The notes: generated by a model not told the origin, from the sequence alone. Shown: positions 34,116 through 43,453, counted from the first letter of the stretch. The stretch: 64,000 nucleotides of DNA from CAXNKH01 sp049296795 (GCA_049296795.1 JBAQTC010000015.1:124001-188000), one strand, 5' to 3'. Made by a program: numbers and translations.

Positions 34116-37100
34116 GTTGGCTGGTTCTCGGTTTTGATCTGACCCAATGAGCGCAGCAGGTCGCGTACCAATTGGGCTCGGGCCTGGGGTTGAGGAATCT
34201 CGCGCTCAATGCGCAGCTTCTCGTTACCAGCGAGTTTAATGTGTCGATTTTTTTGAATCAGCTCAATGATGCGCATGGCGTCAATCGGCGGGTCTTTCTT
34301 GAAGGTGATGGTGATCAGCGTCGGCGCGGCATCGACCTTGACCACGCCGTAAGGCTTGGCGATGACCCGTAAACGATGAACGTCGATCAGGGTTTGCGCT
34401 TGAGCCGGTAGTTTGCCAAAACGGTCAACGATTTCCTCGAGCAAGGAATCGACTTGCTCGGTATTTTTGGCGCTGGCGAGTTTTTTGTAGAAGCTCAGAC
34501 GTAAATGGACATCGCCACAATAATCACTGGGCAACAGGGCCGGCGCGTACAAGTTGATGTCGGTCGTGACACCCAAAGGTGCAAGCAGGTCAGGCTCAAT
34601 ACCTGCTTTGAGGCAACGCACCGCTTCGGACAGCATTTCGTTGTAGAGCTGGAAACCCACTTCCATCATGTTGCCACTCTGACTTTCACCCAGAACTTCG
34701 CCGGTACCGCGAATTTCCAGGTCGTGCATCGCCAAATAAAAACCGGAACCCAGTTCTTCCATCTGTTGAATGGCGTCCAGCCTTTGGCTGGCCTGCTTGG
34801 TCAGACTTTCGAGATCGGGAACCATCAAATAGGCATAGGCCTGGTGGTGGCTGCGTCCGACCCGCCCACGCAGCTGGTGCAACTGGGCTAGACCAAATTT
34901 GTCGGCCCGGCTGATCACGATGGTGTTGGCACTCGCCACGTCAATGCCGGTTTCGATGATGGTCGAACACAGCAAGAGGTTGCTGCGCTGGGCTACAAAA
35001 TCGCGCATCACGGCTTCTAACTGACGCTCGGGCATCTGGCCGTGCGCCACGGCGATGCGGGCCTCGGGCAACAGTTCTTCTAGCTTGGCGCGACGGTTTT
35101 CGATAGTCTCAACTTCGTTATGCAGGAAATAAACTTGGCCGCCACGCTTGAGCTCGCGCAACACGGCTTCCCGAATGACGCCTTGACCTTCGGTTCGAAC
35201 AAAGGTCTTGATCGCCAAGCGCCGTTGCGGCGCGGTGGCGATCACGCTCAAATCACGCAGACCTTCCAAAGCCATACCCAGCGTGCGGGGGATCGGGGTG
35301 GCGGTCAACGTCAGAACGTCAATTTCCGCCCGCAACGCTTTCATCGCCTCTTTGTGACGCACGCCAAAGCGATGCTCTTCGTCGATGATGAGCAGACCGA
35401 GTTGCTTGAACTGGGTTGATGGGCTCAGCAATTTGTGGGTGCCCACCACGATGTCAACAGTCCCGTCGGCCAAGCCTTTGAGACTGGTGGTCACTTCCTT
35501 GGCTGAGCGAAAGCGCGACACCTCGGCCACTTTGACTGGCCATTTGCTAAAGCGATCGACCAGGGTCTGGAAATGCTGTTCGGCCAGCAAGGTAGTCGGA
35601 GCCAGCAAAGCGACTTGTTTGCCGCCTGTGACCGCGACAAAAGCGGCACGCAGAGCAACCTCTGTTTTGCCAAAACCGACATCCCCGCAGACCAGGCGGT
35701 CCATCGGACGAGGCGAGATCATGTCCTGGATCACGGCATGGATCGCTGCACGTTGGTCGGCTGTTTCCTCAAAACCAAAGTCATTGGCAAACACTTCGTA
35801 ATCTTTGGGTGAATAACGAAATGGGTGGCCTTCTCGTGCGGCCCGTCGGGCATAGATGTTGAGCAACTCGGCGGCTGAATCACGGATCTGCTCGGCAGCA
35901 CGACGCTTGGCCTTGTCCCATTGGCCGCTGCCCAGGCGATGCAGTGGCGCTTCGTCCGCACTGACCCCGGTGTAGCGGCTGATTTGTTGCAATTGGCTCA
36001 CCGGGACATAGAGTGCCGCCTTGTCAGCGTATTCCAGATGAAGGAACTCTTGCATGGCGGGTTGACCGTCAGCTTGCAGCTGGCCTAAGTCCATGTTCAC
36101 CAGACCACGGTAGCGTCCAATGCCGTGGGCCGAGTGCACGACCGGATCACCCAGATTGAGCTCGCTCAAGTCCTTGATCAATGCCTCAACATCACTGACC
36201 TGTTCTTGTTTTTTGCGCCGACGGACCGAGGGACTGGCAGCGAACAGTTCGGTTTCGGTGATGAAATCAATGCCCTGTTCTAACCAGCTGAATCCCTGGT
36301 TGAGCGCAGCTGTGGCAATCCCAGTTTTCTCATCGCTGTGCTGAAACTCTTGCAGAGAATCAAATGCGGGTGGATTGATTCCGGCGGCACGCAAGAAGTC
36401 GAGCAGGCTTTCTCGCCGACCATCACTCTCGGCCAGGATCAGTTGGCGCTGGCTGGTGTTGCGGGCGTGTGTTTTCAGGCGTTCCAGCGGGTCTTCACTA
36501 CCGCGCAACACACTCAGGTCTTCGAGTTTTTGGCAGTAGCTGTTGTCGGCGACATCTTCGATTTGAGAACGGAGCGCCAATTGTGCGTGGCTATTGGCGT
36601 GTGCGTAGAACTGCTCGATCCCCAGGAACAGTGCTTCGGGTGGCAACACCGGGCGTTCGGGGTCGCCCTGAGCCAAGCGGTAGCGGTCTTTGCAGTCTTG
36701 CCAAAAGCGCTGAAACGCAGGTTCCAGATCGCCGTGCAATACCAGCGTGGCGTCAGCGCCTAGGTAATCGAAAACAGTTGCAGTTTCTTCAAAAAACAGC
36801 GGCAAGTAATACTCGATACCGGCCGTCGCAACGCCGGAGCCAATGTCTTTGTAGATTCGGCTCTTGGTCGGGTCACCCTCAACCCGTTCGCGCCAACGCC
36901 GCCTGAACTTGGTACGACTGTCCTCGTCCATCGGAAACTCGCGTCCTGGCAACAAGCGCACCTCGGGTACCGGGTACAGACTGCGCTGGCTGTCGGGGTC
37001 AAAAGTCCGGATCGAATCAATCTCGTCGTCAAACAGATCAACCCGGTACGGCACCAAGGAGCCCATGGGGAATAAATCGATTAATCCGCCACGAACGGCA

Positions 37101-37594
37101 TATTCGCCGGGACTCACGACTTGACTCACATGGCTGTAACCGGCCAGCGTGAGTTGCGACTTGAGACGGGTTTCATCAAGGTTTTGCTTAACCTTGAAAG
37201 CAAAGGTGTAACTCGCCAGAAAGCTCAGGGGTGCCAACCGGTACAGGGCCGTGCTGGCGGGAATGATCACCACATCGGCCCCATTGTCTTTCTCGCGTTG
37301 ACTGATGCGCCACAAGGTGGCGAGCCGTTCGCTGATCAGGTCTTGGTGCGGCGAGAAGGTGTCGTAGGGCAGGGTTTCCCAGTCAGGAAACAGGGCGCAG
37401 CGTAAGCCAGGTGCGAAGAAAGGAATCTCTTCGAGTAGGCGCTGGGCCTCGGCGCTGTCGGCGGTAATGATCGCTGTCAGCTTGCCGCCTTGTTGGTCAC
37501 GCTGAGCCAAGGCGCTGAGCAGCAAGGCATCGGCTGATCCCACAGGGCGGGGCAGGGCATAACGTTTGCCGAGTTGAAGTTTGGGTAAGTCCAT
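34112..37594 (-). CDS. mfd: Transcription-repair coupling factor
   Basis: A 1160-residue protein that displaces stalled RNA polymerase and recruits UvrA. In order: UvrB-homology region (about 1-330), polymerase-interacting domain with VHSAHGIGRYRGLVNMDLG near 490, and superfamily 2 helicase motifs GDVGFGKTEVALRAAF, ALLAPTTLLAEQH, LLIIDEEHRFGVRHKE, TLTATPIPRTLGM and QLRGRVGRS. The C-terminal TRCF domain (about 1000-1120) blocks UvrA binding until activated. Length is normal. Confidence 0.97.
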   Translation of the reverse strand: MDLPKLQLGKRYALPRPVGSADALLLSALAQRDQQGGKLTAIITADSAEAQRLLEEIPFFAPGLRCALFPDWETLPYDTFSPHQDLISERLATLWRISQREKDNGADVVIIPASTALYRLAPLSFLASYTFAFKVKQNLDETRLKSQLTLAGYSHVSQVVSPGEYAVRGGLIDLFPMGSLVPYRVDLFDDEIDSIRTFDPDSQRSLYPVPEVRLLPGREFPMDEDSRTKFRRRWRERVEGDPTKSRIYKDIGSGVATAGIEYYLPLFFEETATVFDYLGADATLVLHGDLEPAFQRFWQDCKDRYRLAQGDPERPVLPPEALFLGIEQFYAHANSHAQLALRSQIEDVADNSYCQKLEDLSVLRGSEDPLERLKTHARNTSQRQLILAESDGRRESLLDFLRAAGINPPAFDSLQEFQHSDEKTGIATAALNQGFSWLEQGIDFITETELFAASPSVRRRKKQEQVSDVEALIKDLSELNLGDPVVHSAHGIGRYRGLVNMDLGQLQADGQPAMQEFLHLEYADKAALYVPVSQLQQISRYTGVSADEAPLHRLGSGQWDKAKRRAAEQIRDSAAELLNIYARRAAREGHPFRYSPKDYEVFANDFGFEETADQRAAIHAVIQDMISPRPMDRLVCGDVGFGKTEVALRAAFVAVTGGKQVALLAPTTLLAEQHFQTLVDRFSKWPVKVAEVSRFRSAKEVTTSLKGLADGTVDIVVGTHKLLSPSTQFKQLGLLIIDEEHRFGVRHKEAMKALRAEIDVLTLTATPIPRTLGMALEGLRDLSVIATAPQRRLAIKTFVRTEGQGVIREAVLRELKRGGQVYFLHNEVETIENRRAKLEELLPEARIAVAHGQMPERQLEAVMRDFVAQRSNLLLCSTIIETGIDVASANTIVISRADKFGLAQLHQLRGRVGRSHHQAYAYLMVPDLESLTKQASQRLDAIQQMEELGSGFYLAMHDLEIRGTGEVLGESQSGNMMEVGFQLYNEMLSEAVRCLKAGIEPDLLAPLGVTTDINLYAPALLPSDYCGDVHLRLSFYKKLASAKNTEQVDSLLEEIVDRFGKLPAQAQTLIDVHRLRVIAKPYGVVKVDAAPTLITITFKKDPPIDAMRIIELIQKNRHIKLAGNEKLRIEREIPQPQARAQLVRDLLRSLGQIKTENQPT

Positions 37595-37613
37595 GACGAT
37601 CTACAAATACAAA

Positions 37614-37642
37614 ACACCCCCCGCTGTCCGAGTGGGGGGTGT
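37614..37642 (-). terminator. Strong intrinsic-terminator-like hairpin in the mfd leader
   Basis: ACACCCCCC and GGGGGGTGT form a 9-bp perfect stem with an 11-base loop. On the minus strand it is followed by TTTTGTATTTG, and the mfd ATG is only 20 bases further. On the plus strand the following bases are GAAAAAG, so the T-rich side faces mfd. It could attenuate mfd or end a small minus-strand transcript. Confidence 0.6.
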
Positions 37643-37737
37643 GAAAAAGTTCTCAGCTGCGATTTTAACGAGGGAAGGTCAATGGGCGTATTAATCGTTT
37701 CAATATTCACGCCAAAGGTGGCGTTGAGTCGGTCTGA

Positions 37738-37980
37738 TATCAGTTCGCGTTTTTGAACAAGGAGCCTGGCTGCGGACTTGGGTACGCCCAGGTGTTGGTG
37801 GAGGCCGGCGGATTGGGTGTCCGTTCTCCAGCCCAGGCTCGCGGACGGCTGCTGGTTCGTGCGATCGTTGCTGCATTAACGCCGGCTCAGGCACACGAGC
37901 TTTGGAGCAACCGCGAATCGGGCCTACGCCCGGACACCCGCACCATCGGCCTATCTGGCAATGTTGGTTCTTCGAAATGA
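37738..37980 (+). pseudogene. Open reading frame of unknown origin, possible gene remnant
   Basis: An open frame begins after a stop at 37735 and gives about 80 residues; a TTG at 37753 would give 75. Composition is coding-like (VLVEAGGLGVRSPAQAR, RAIVAALTPAQAHELW) but I recognise no family and see no good ribosome site. It sits in a 640-base stretch between the divergent mfd and ispD genes that is otherwise without genes. It may be a small gene, a degraded fragment or chance. Confidence 0.25.
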
Positions 37981-38073
37981 AGTCCGAAACCTGGTGCGCT
38001 GTGTTGCTTCAAGGTGGGTGGTGGGGCTGGCAGGCGCAGGCTCGATTTGCGGTTGCCACAGAGATTGAATTCC

Positions 38074-38117
38074 AGTAACAGGGTTGACGAAGGAAGGCCC
38101 GATCAACTGTTACTTTT
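38074..38117 (+). terminator. Candidate terminator in the mfd-ispD gap
   Basis: AGTAACAG (38074-38081) pairs with CTGTTACT (38107-38114), with an inner TTGA/TCAA extension, followed by TTTTG on the plus strand. It lies 94 bases after the unknown open frame and before ispD, so something may be transcribed rightward here. Confidence 0.45.
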
Positions 38118-38236
38118 GCCCGCGAGCTGAGCCGGAGAAGGACAGCCACGCCGCCCGCCTGACGCTGGTGTGTTAGCGTGAAATCGTAGTTCAAGTGGAG
38201 CGCGCAGCCGGGGTGCTAATAGAATCCACCTCATCC

Positions 38237-38962
38237 ATGACCGAACCAAGCCCCGCCCAAGCCGCGACCGCCAGAATCTGGGTATTGATCCCTTGTGCCG
38301 GCAGTGGCAGCCGCGCAGTGGCGAGCGGGACTGAGTCGAACCCATTGCCAAAACAGTACCAAAGCGTGGCGGGTCAAGCCATGGTGCTGACCACCGTGGC
38401 GGCTTTTTTGTCCGTGCCACAAATCACACAAATTTTGCTGGTGGTTGCACCCGGTGATGGGTTTTTTAAATCGCTTACGGTCCAGGCCAAGGTGGCCGAC
38501 TGTGGTGGACCCAGTCGGGCCGTGTCAGTGGCCAACGGGCTGACTGAGTTGCTGCGTCTTGGCGCTCAGGATTCGGATTGGGTTCTGGTGCACGATGCAG
38601 CGCGTTGCCTGATTACACCGGAACAAATTAGCCAACTGATCCGGGTCTGCCAGAATGACGACGTTGGGGGTTTGTTGGCACTCCAGTTGGCCGACACACT
38701 GAAGACCTCAGTCGCGGGCCGAGTAGGCAGCACGCTTGATCGCAGCGATAAATGGTTGGCCCAAACACCCCAAATGTTCAGGCTTGGCCTATTGCGCCAG
38801 GCACTGGCCCAAGCGGATGGGCAGGTCACTGACGAAGCCAGCGCGATGGAGGCACTTGGCTTGCGCCCCTTATTGGTCACGGGTAGCGCTCAGAATTTCA
38901 AGGTGACTTACCCGGAAGATTTTGCGTTGGCTGAAGCGGTTTTACAGATGAGGAAAACATGA
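38237..38962 (+). CDS. ispD: 2-C-methyl-D-erythritol 4-phosphate cytidylyltransferase
   Basis: A 241-residue enzyme of the MEP isoprenoid pathway that couples methylerythritol phosphate to CMP. The nucleotide-binding start LIPCAGSGSRA is followed by LPKQYQSVAGQAMVL, VHDAARCLITPEQ and TPQMFRLGLL. I chose the ATG at 38237; a frame from 38195 adds 14 residues that do not fit the family. Its stop overlaps the ispF start (ATGA). Confidence 0.93.
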   Translation: MTEPSPAQAATARIWVLIPCAGSGSRAVASGTESNPLPKQYQSVAGQAMVLTTVAAFLSVPQITQILLVVAPGDGFFKSLTVQAKVADCGGPSRAVSVANGLTELLRLGAQDSDWVLVHDAARCLITPEQISQLIRVCQNDDVGGLLALQLADTLKTSVAGRVGSTLDRSDKWLAQTPQMFRLGLLRQALAQADGQVTDEASAMEALGLRPLLVTGSAQNFKVTYPEDFALAEAVLQMRKT

Positions 38963-39435
38963 AATTTCGCATAGGTGAAGGTTGGGATGTCCACGCCCTG
39001 GTGCTGGGTCGCAAGCTCATCATTGGCGGCGTCGAGATTCCCCACAATATGGGCTTACTCGGGCATTCTGATGCCGACGTGTTATTGCACGCCATCACCG
39101 ATGCCTTGTTCGGTGCTGCTGCCTTGGGCGATATAGGGACTCATTTCCCGGATACCGATGCGAGATTCAAGGGAGCTGATTCCAGCGAGCTGTTAAGCGA
39201 AGCCGCCAAACGGGTGCGCGAGCAAGGGTTCGAAATCAATAACGTGGACAGCACGGTGGTGGCCCAGTCGCCACGCCTAGCGCCGTACATCACAGCGATG
39301 CGCCAATGCATCGCCAAAGCTCTGGATTTGGACATTGAACAGGTCAACGTCAAGGCCAAGACGGCTGAAAAACTCGGGCCTGTTGGACAGGGTCAAAGCA
39401 TTGAAGCCAGGGCCGTGGTGTTATTGACTACTTAA
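38959..39435 (+). CDS. ispF: 2-C-methyl-D-erythritol 2,4-cyclodiphosphate synthase
   Basis: A 158-residue trimeric zinc enzyme catalysing the MEP-pathway cyclisation step. Zinc ligands are in RIGEGWDVHALV (Asp and His) and GLLGHSDADVLLHAITDALFG (in parts). DIGTHFPDTDARFKGADS and KAKTAEKLGPVGQG are also typical. It directly follows ispD, the standard pair. The 3' end overlaps the convergent CMD-family gene by 8 bases. Confidence 0.96.
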   Translation: MKFRIGEGWDVHALVLGRKLIIGGVEIPHNMGLLGHSDADVLLHAITDALFGAAALGDIGTHFPDTDARFKGADSSELLSEAAKRVREQGFEINNVDSTVVAQSPRLAPYITAMRQCIAKALDLDIEQVNVKAKTAEKLGPVGQGQSIEARAVVLLTT

Positions 39436-40039
39436 GAACGGCCAAGGGGGGTGCTATGCCGCCGGGAATCGGTGTTTGGTCAACGTTGAGCATCATGGCA
39501 ACGGTTGAATAATAGCCGCTGACGCCAATCAACTCGACGACGCCTTGTTCACCGAACAAGCCGAGCACGGCTTGGTAGCTGGCATCGCTAACCCGAGTCG
39601 TGCTGTGCAGTTCTTGGCAGAAGTTGTAGATGATTTCTTCATCAGCCTGCATTGCACTGGGGCGCTGTCCTTGTGCGATGGCTTCGGCGATGTCGGGGCT
39701 CAAGCCGGCTTGCAAAGCCAAGCGCTGGTGGGCAAACCATTCGTATTGTGCGGTCCAATGGCGTGCAGTCATCAGAATTGCAAGCTCATTGAGACGCATG
39801 CCTAGACAGCTCTTGAAACGCAGGTAAGAACCCATTTTTTGCAACAGATCACCGAGTTCAGGACTGCGCAGAAACACATTGAAAGGTCCGCCGACCGAAT
39901 TGGTACTGGCATTGGCTGCCGAACCGGCAACTGCTGAGCGCGGACCAGATTGAATATTCTGGGCCAGCTCGCGCTGCGCCTGGGTCATTTCGTCGAACGT
40001 TAAAAGTTTAAAACGACGTTGATCTGTGTTGTCTTGCAT
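39428..40039 (-). CDS. Carboxymuconolactone decarboxylase-family protein
   Basis: A 203-residue helical protein of the CMD/AhpD superfamily. RLNELAILMTARHWTAQYEWFAHQRLAL is the family core (residues about 100-127), but the redox CxxC of AhpD is missing, as in the gamma-carboxymuconolactone decarboxylase branch. FNVFLRSPELGDLLQKMGSYLR precedes it. The true substrate is unknown. It is separated from the upstream alpha-hydroxy-acid oxidase gene by a 373-base region with a long hairpin, so it may have its own promoter. Confidence 0.85.
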   Translation of the reverse strand: MQDNTDQRRFKLLTFDEMTQAQRELAQNIQSGPRSAVAGSAANASTNSVGGPFNVFLRSPELGDLLQKMGSYLRFKSCLGMRLNELAILMTARHWTAQYEWFAHQRLALQAGLSPDIAEAIAQGQRPSAMQADEEIIYNFCQELHSTTRVSDASYQAVLGLFGEQGVVELIGVSGYYSTVAMMLNVDQTPIPGGIAPPLAVLK

Positions 40040-40245
40040 AGCTTGGGATTCCTAAAGTTATTTAATTGTGATGCGGAAGAAAATGAGTTGGGGTCGAGTC
40101 TATTGATGTTTTTGAAAATGATGACGAGCCATAGCGCTGTCATTTTTGGCTTGATTGGTACGGGAGCAGGGCAGCAGCGCACTCAGCGCCTGCCAAGGTA
40201 TGGGGTTTTCCAACGCTCAGTAGCAACGCTGTTTGATGCCCGGGT

Positions 40246-40323
40246 GCTTGGGGTGGGCGGCGCAGCGGCATCAAGGCGGAGCCCAAAGGGCGGGGGACAG
40301 CCGCGGAGCTGCCCACCCCAAGC
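40246..40323. repeat. Long imperfect hairpin with 13-bp perfect outer arms
   Basis: GCTTGGGGTGGGC (40246-40258) and GCCCACCCCAAGC (40311-40323) are perfect inverted repeats. The pairing continues inward for about 11 more bases with mismatches, giving a roughly 24-bp stem. The element lies in a 373-base gap (40040-40412) with no convincing gene and is more GC-rich than its flanks. It may be an intergenic repeat of the REP/BIME kind or an extended terminator for the upstream operon. Confidence 0.5.
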
Positions 40324-40412
40324 GCCTGGGCGCACACCAATACGCAACCAGCATCCTTGCATCGGTACGCAAACTGACCTAGAGGCACTCGTTGTCATGA
40401 ATTTTGAAATTC

Positions 40413-41567
40413 TCAATAGGACTTGAATAGCAGCGAAGAATCGATCTCCTCAATAGTGCGAACTCCGCATAAACGCATGGTTCGGACCAATTCGTCCTCG
40501 AGAATGGTCAGCGCTCGGCTGGCGCCAACTTCGCCGTCTGCGACGGCAGCGAACAGTGTGGCGCGACCTAGCATCACCCCTTGGGCACCCAGCGCTAGGG
40601 CTTTCAAGATATCGCTGCCGCGACGAATGCCGCCATCTACCAGCGCCGGGATGCGGCCTTGCAGGGCTGCAACCACGCTTGGCAAAGCGTCCAGGGTGGC
40701 AGGAGCGCCATCGAGCTGGCGTCCGCCATGGTTGGAGACAACCAACGCATCGCATCCTATGTCAGCAACACGAATCGCATCGAGGGGGTTCAAGATGCCT
40801 TTAATGATGAGTTGACGTGGCCAATGGTCACGAATTTTTTTCAAATCGTCCCAGTTAAATCCCATGTCGTAATTGCGACCGACCGATGAGGCGATGGCGC
40901 TGGTGTTCGCGCTCGGCGCTGCCAGACCCTTGAGGTTTTCCAGTACTGGCATGCCACGACGCAGCAGGTCAAAAGCCCAAGCGGGACGCTGGGCAAAGCC
41001 CCAGATATTTTTGGGTGTGAACTTAAACGGGACTGAAAAATCATTTCGAAAGTCACGTTCACGCTTGCCCCCGACCGGCAAGTCGACCGTGATCACCAAA
41101 GCCTCGTAATCGGCAACTCGAGCGCGCTCAATCAGTTGACCCAGAAAATCCTTGTTGCGCAGCAGGTAGGCCTGAAACCAGAGCCGACCAGGCGCTGCAT
41201 CGGCGATTTTTTCAATTGACGTGGTTGCTGTGGTCGACAGGGCATAAGGAATACCCGCGCTGCTGGCTGCTTTGGCCAAGTCAATGTCGGCACCGGGTCG
41301 GCCAAATCCAACGGCGCCCGTCGGGGCGATGGCGACGGGCAGTTGGACTGAGGCGCCGAGCAACAGAGTTTGGGTCGTGATGCTGGAGACGTCGCGCAGC
41401 ACCTGGGGTAGCAATCGGATACGCTGGAAAGCTGACCGGTTGTCAGCCAAACTCAGTTCGTCTTCAGCCCCGCCGTCATAAAAATCAAAGATGGAACGAG
41501 GTAGCCTATTGCGTGCGGCACGCCGGAAATCCTCGATGGCGTAGGCTTGGCTGGCCTTGAACGCCAC
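40413..41567 (-). CDS. FMN-dependent alpha-hydroxy-acid oxidase/dehydrogenase
   Basis: A 384-residue enzyme of the lactate/mandelate/glycolate oxidase family. FDFYDGGAEDELSLADN, APTGAVGFGRPGADIDLAKAA (in parts), VSNHGGRQLDGAPATLDALP with the catalytic His/Arg, and LVDGGIRRGSDILKALALGA mark the FMN barrel. I chose the GTG at 41567, one base after the receptor stop; an upstream frame to 41648 overlaps the receptor gene. The hydroxy-acid substrate is unknown. It is the last gene of the molybdenum-hydroxylase operon. Confidence 0.88.
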   Translation of the reverse strand: MAFKASQAYAIEDFRRAARNRLPRSIFDFYDGGAEDELSLADNRSAFQRIRLLPQVLRDVSSITTQTLLLGASVQLPVAIAPTGAVGFGRPGADIDLAKAASSAGIPYALSTTATTSIEKIADAAPGRLWFQAYLLRNKDFLGQLIERARVADYEALVITVDLPVGGKRERDFRNDFSVPFKFTPKNIWGFAQRPAWAFDLLRRGMPVLENLKGLAAPSANTSAIASSVGRNYDMGFNWDDLKKIRDHWPRQLIIKGILNPLDAIRVADIGCDALVVSNHGGRQLDGAPATLDALPSVVAALQGRIPALVDGGIRRGSDILKALALGAQGVMLGRATLFAAVADGEVGASRALTILEDELVRTMRLCGVRTIEEIDSSLLFKSY

Positions 41568-41568
41568 C

Positions 41569-42555
41569 TCAGTTGCTCTCGGGTTTGATGTTGGCCGCTT
41601 TGACCACTTGTTCCCAGCGTGCGTAGTCGCGCAACAGATAGTGCGCAAATTCGGTCGGTGAATCTGCGACGATCTGGGCGCCTAATTTTTCGAGCTGGAT
41701 TTTGACTTCAGGTTTGGCCAACGCCCGAACCATTGCCTCGTGCAAACGGTTGACGATGGCGACAGGCGTTTTGGCGGGTCCCAGCAAACCAACCCAAGGC
41801 GCTGTTTCTTCAAAACCGGGAAAACCGGACTCTGAAAGTGTTGGCGTGTCGACAAATTGAGGCAACCTTTTGGCGGTGCCGGCTGCGAGCAGTTGCAGGC
41901 GTTTGGCCGCCACGTTATCGGCGATGCCAATCACAGGATAGAACATGAAATCAACCCGTCCCGCCATCACTTCGAGCAATGCCGGCCCATTTCCTTTGTA
42001 CGGGATGTGCAACATCTTGGCTTTGGACAGGGTGGCCAACAACTCGCCCGCCAGATGACCAGAACCTCCGCTGCCCGATGAAGCAAAGCTGACGGCATCG
42101 GGTTTTGATCTGGCTTTCCTGAGCAAATCGGCCATGTTCTTGATCGGTGAATCATGGGCATTGACCGCCACCAGGGGCAGCGTCGCCGCATTGGAGATCG
42201 GTGTGAAATCTGTTTTTGGATTGAAACCGGCTTGCTCACCGAGCAAGATCGGGTTGACATTTAAGCCGAGTGAGGAAAACAGCAAGGTGTAGCCGTCGGG
42301 CGCAGCGTGTTTGACTTCTCGGGTCGCAATCATCGAGCTGGCACCTGCCTTGTTCTCCACAATGACGGTTTGTCCCAGGCTAACACTCATGTCTTTGGCC
42401 AAGACGCGGGCAATCACATCGGTAGGCCCACCAGCGGCAAAACCAACCAACAGGCGGATCGGTCGAGTGGGGTAGGTTTCCTGGGCCAGTGCTGGAAAAT
42501 AGCCGCAGCCCAGCAGAACCAAGGCGGCAATACAACGGCTCAGGTTGGCGTTCAT
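41569..42555 (-). CDS. Bug-family (TctC-type) solute receptor
   Basis: A 328-residue periplasmic receptor. The signal peptide ends near residue 25 (PALAQE). Typical segments are YPTRPIRLLVGFAAGGPTDVIA, GQTVIVENKAGASSM and PYKGNGPALLEVMAGRVDF. Lying between a TauD dioxygenase gene and an alpha-hydroxy-acid oxidase gene, it presumably binds a substrate or intermediate of this operon. No permease gene accompanies it. Confidence 0.9.
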   Translation of the reverse strand: MNANLSRCIAALVLLGCGYFPALAQETYPTRPIRLLVGFAAGGPTDVIARVLAKDMSVSLGQTVIVENKAGASSMIATREVKHAAPDGYTLLFSSLGLNVNPILLGEQAGFNPKTDFTPISNAATLPLVAVNAHDSPIKNMADLLRKARSKPDAVSFASSGSGGSGHLAGELLATLSKAKMLHIPYKGNGPALLEVMAGRVDFMFYPVIGIADNVAAKRLQLLAAGTAKRLPQFVDTPTLSESGFPGFEETAPWVGLLGPAKTPVAIVNRLHEAMVRALAKPEVKIQLEKLGAQIVADSPTEFAHYLLRDYARWEQVVKAANIKPESN

Positions 42556-42571
42556 AAAGAGTCTCTAGTGT

Positions 42572-43453
42572 TTAGTCGGTTTGTATTGGGAAATAGCGAT
42601 CGGCCATGATTTGGCAGCGCAAGATGTGGCGGTGTTCGCTCGGTCCGTAATCGGGGATGGCGTTATGCAGGGTGCCCAGGTTGTCCCACATCAGCACATC
42701 GCCTACAGACCAGCGATGCTGATACTGATAACGAGTTTGCACCTGGTGCTCAAACAGGGTGGCCAACACGGCATCACTTTCCTGACTTGTCAGTTCGTTG
42801 ATGCGCATCGAGTAGCCGGGGTTGGCGTAAAGCACTTTTTTCCCCGTGATCGGATGGGTCAAAAAAATGGGGTGAGCCACCGGCGGTTTGGCCTGGCGTT
42901 GGGCTGGGCTCAAGGGGGGGCGAGTACTCCCGCGTTCCAGTCGCATCATGTCCCAGAACTTGGCGAAGTCGTGTGTGATGGTCATGCCATCGAGCTTGGA
43001 CTTCAACTCATCTGGCAGTTCGGCGTAAGCGGCATGCATATTGCAAAAAGCGGTGTTGCCCAGGGGTTGACCGTCACGCTGCGGGATTTCCAAACCGTAC
43101 AACACATTGCTAAAAGCGATGGTCTTGCTGTAGGACATGTCGGTGTGCCAGTCTTGCCCGGCATCGCTCAAACCCATGGCTCTGCCATCGGGGCCGACCT
43201 TGTTAGACAGGATCATGATTTCCGCAAAGTCGGGATCCTGGTACATATTGGCCACGTTGATTTCAAGCTTGCCAAAGCGTTGGGCAAAATTCTTCAGTTC
43301 CAAAGAACTTAAAGTTTGCAACGGATAGCACAGCACGCCGTATTGCCCAAGCGCTTGTTCAAGTTCCTTGTACTGGGCTTGACTCAGGGGCTGCGATAAA
43401 TCCAGGGACTCGACTCTGGCCCCCAAGGTCTGGCCGCTTGGCACGATGTTCAT
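42572..43453 (-). CDS. TauD/TfdA-family Fe(II)/2-oxoglutarate dioxygenase
   Basis: A 293-residue oxygenase. The facial-triad HxD is in DAGQDWHTDMSY, the distal His in NLGTLHNAIPDYG, and the 2-oxoglutarate-binding Arg in EHRHILRCQI. LYGLEIPQRDGQPLGNTAFCN (in parts) is typical of the TauD/TfdA group, which hydroxylates sulfonates, aryloxyacetates or carboxylic acids. It lies between the CoxG-like and Bug receptor genes in a catabolic operon. Confidence 0.9.
   Translation of the reverse strand: MNIVPSGQTLGARVESLDLSQPLSQAQYKELEQALGQYGVLCYPLQTLSSLELKNFAQRFGKLEINVANMYQDPDFAEIMILSNKVGPDGRAMGLSDAGQDWHTDMSYSKTIAFSNVLYGLEIPQRDGQPLGNTAFCNMHAAYAELPDELKSKLDGMTITHDFAKFWDMMRLERGSTRPPLSPAQRQAKPPVAHPIFLTHPITGKKVLYANPGYSMRINELTSQESDAVLATLFEHQVQTRYQYQHRWSVGDVLMWDNLGTLHNAIPDYGPSEHRHILRCQIMADRYFPIQTD

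Noticed and set aside
37700..37894. Minus-strand open frame in the mfd-ispD gap
   Set aside because: Arg/Pro-rich composition typical of antisense reading, no family resemblance and no start site.
38321..38345. GAGTCGAACCC resembling part of a tRNA T-arm
   Set aside because: It is within the ispD coding sequence and no cloverleaf can be formed around it.
40140..40416. Minus-strand open frames of 77 and 82 residues
   Set aside because: They read through the inverted repeat and overlap each other in different frames; no evidence of translation.
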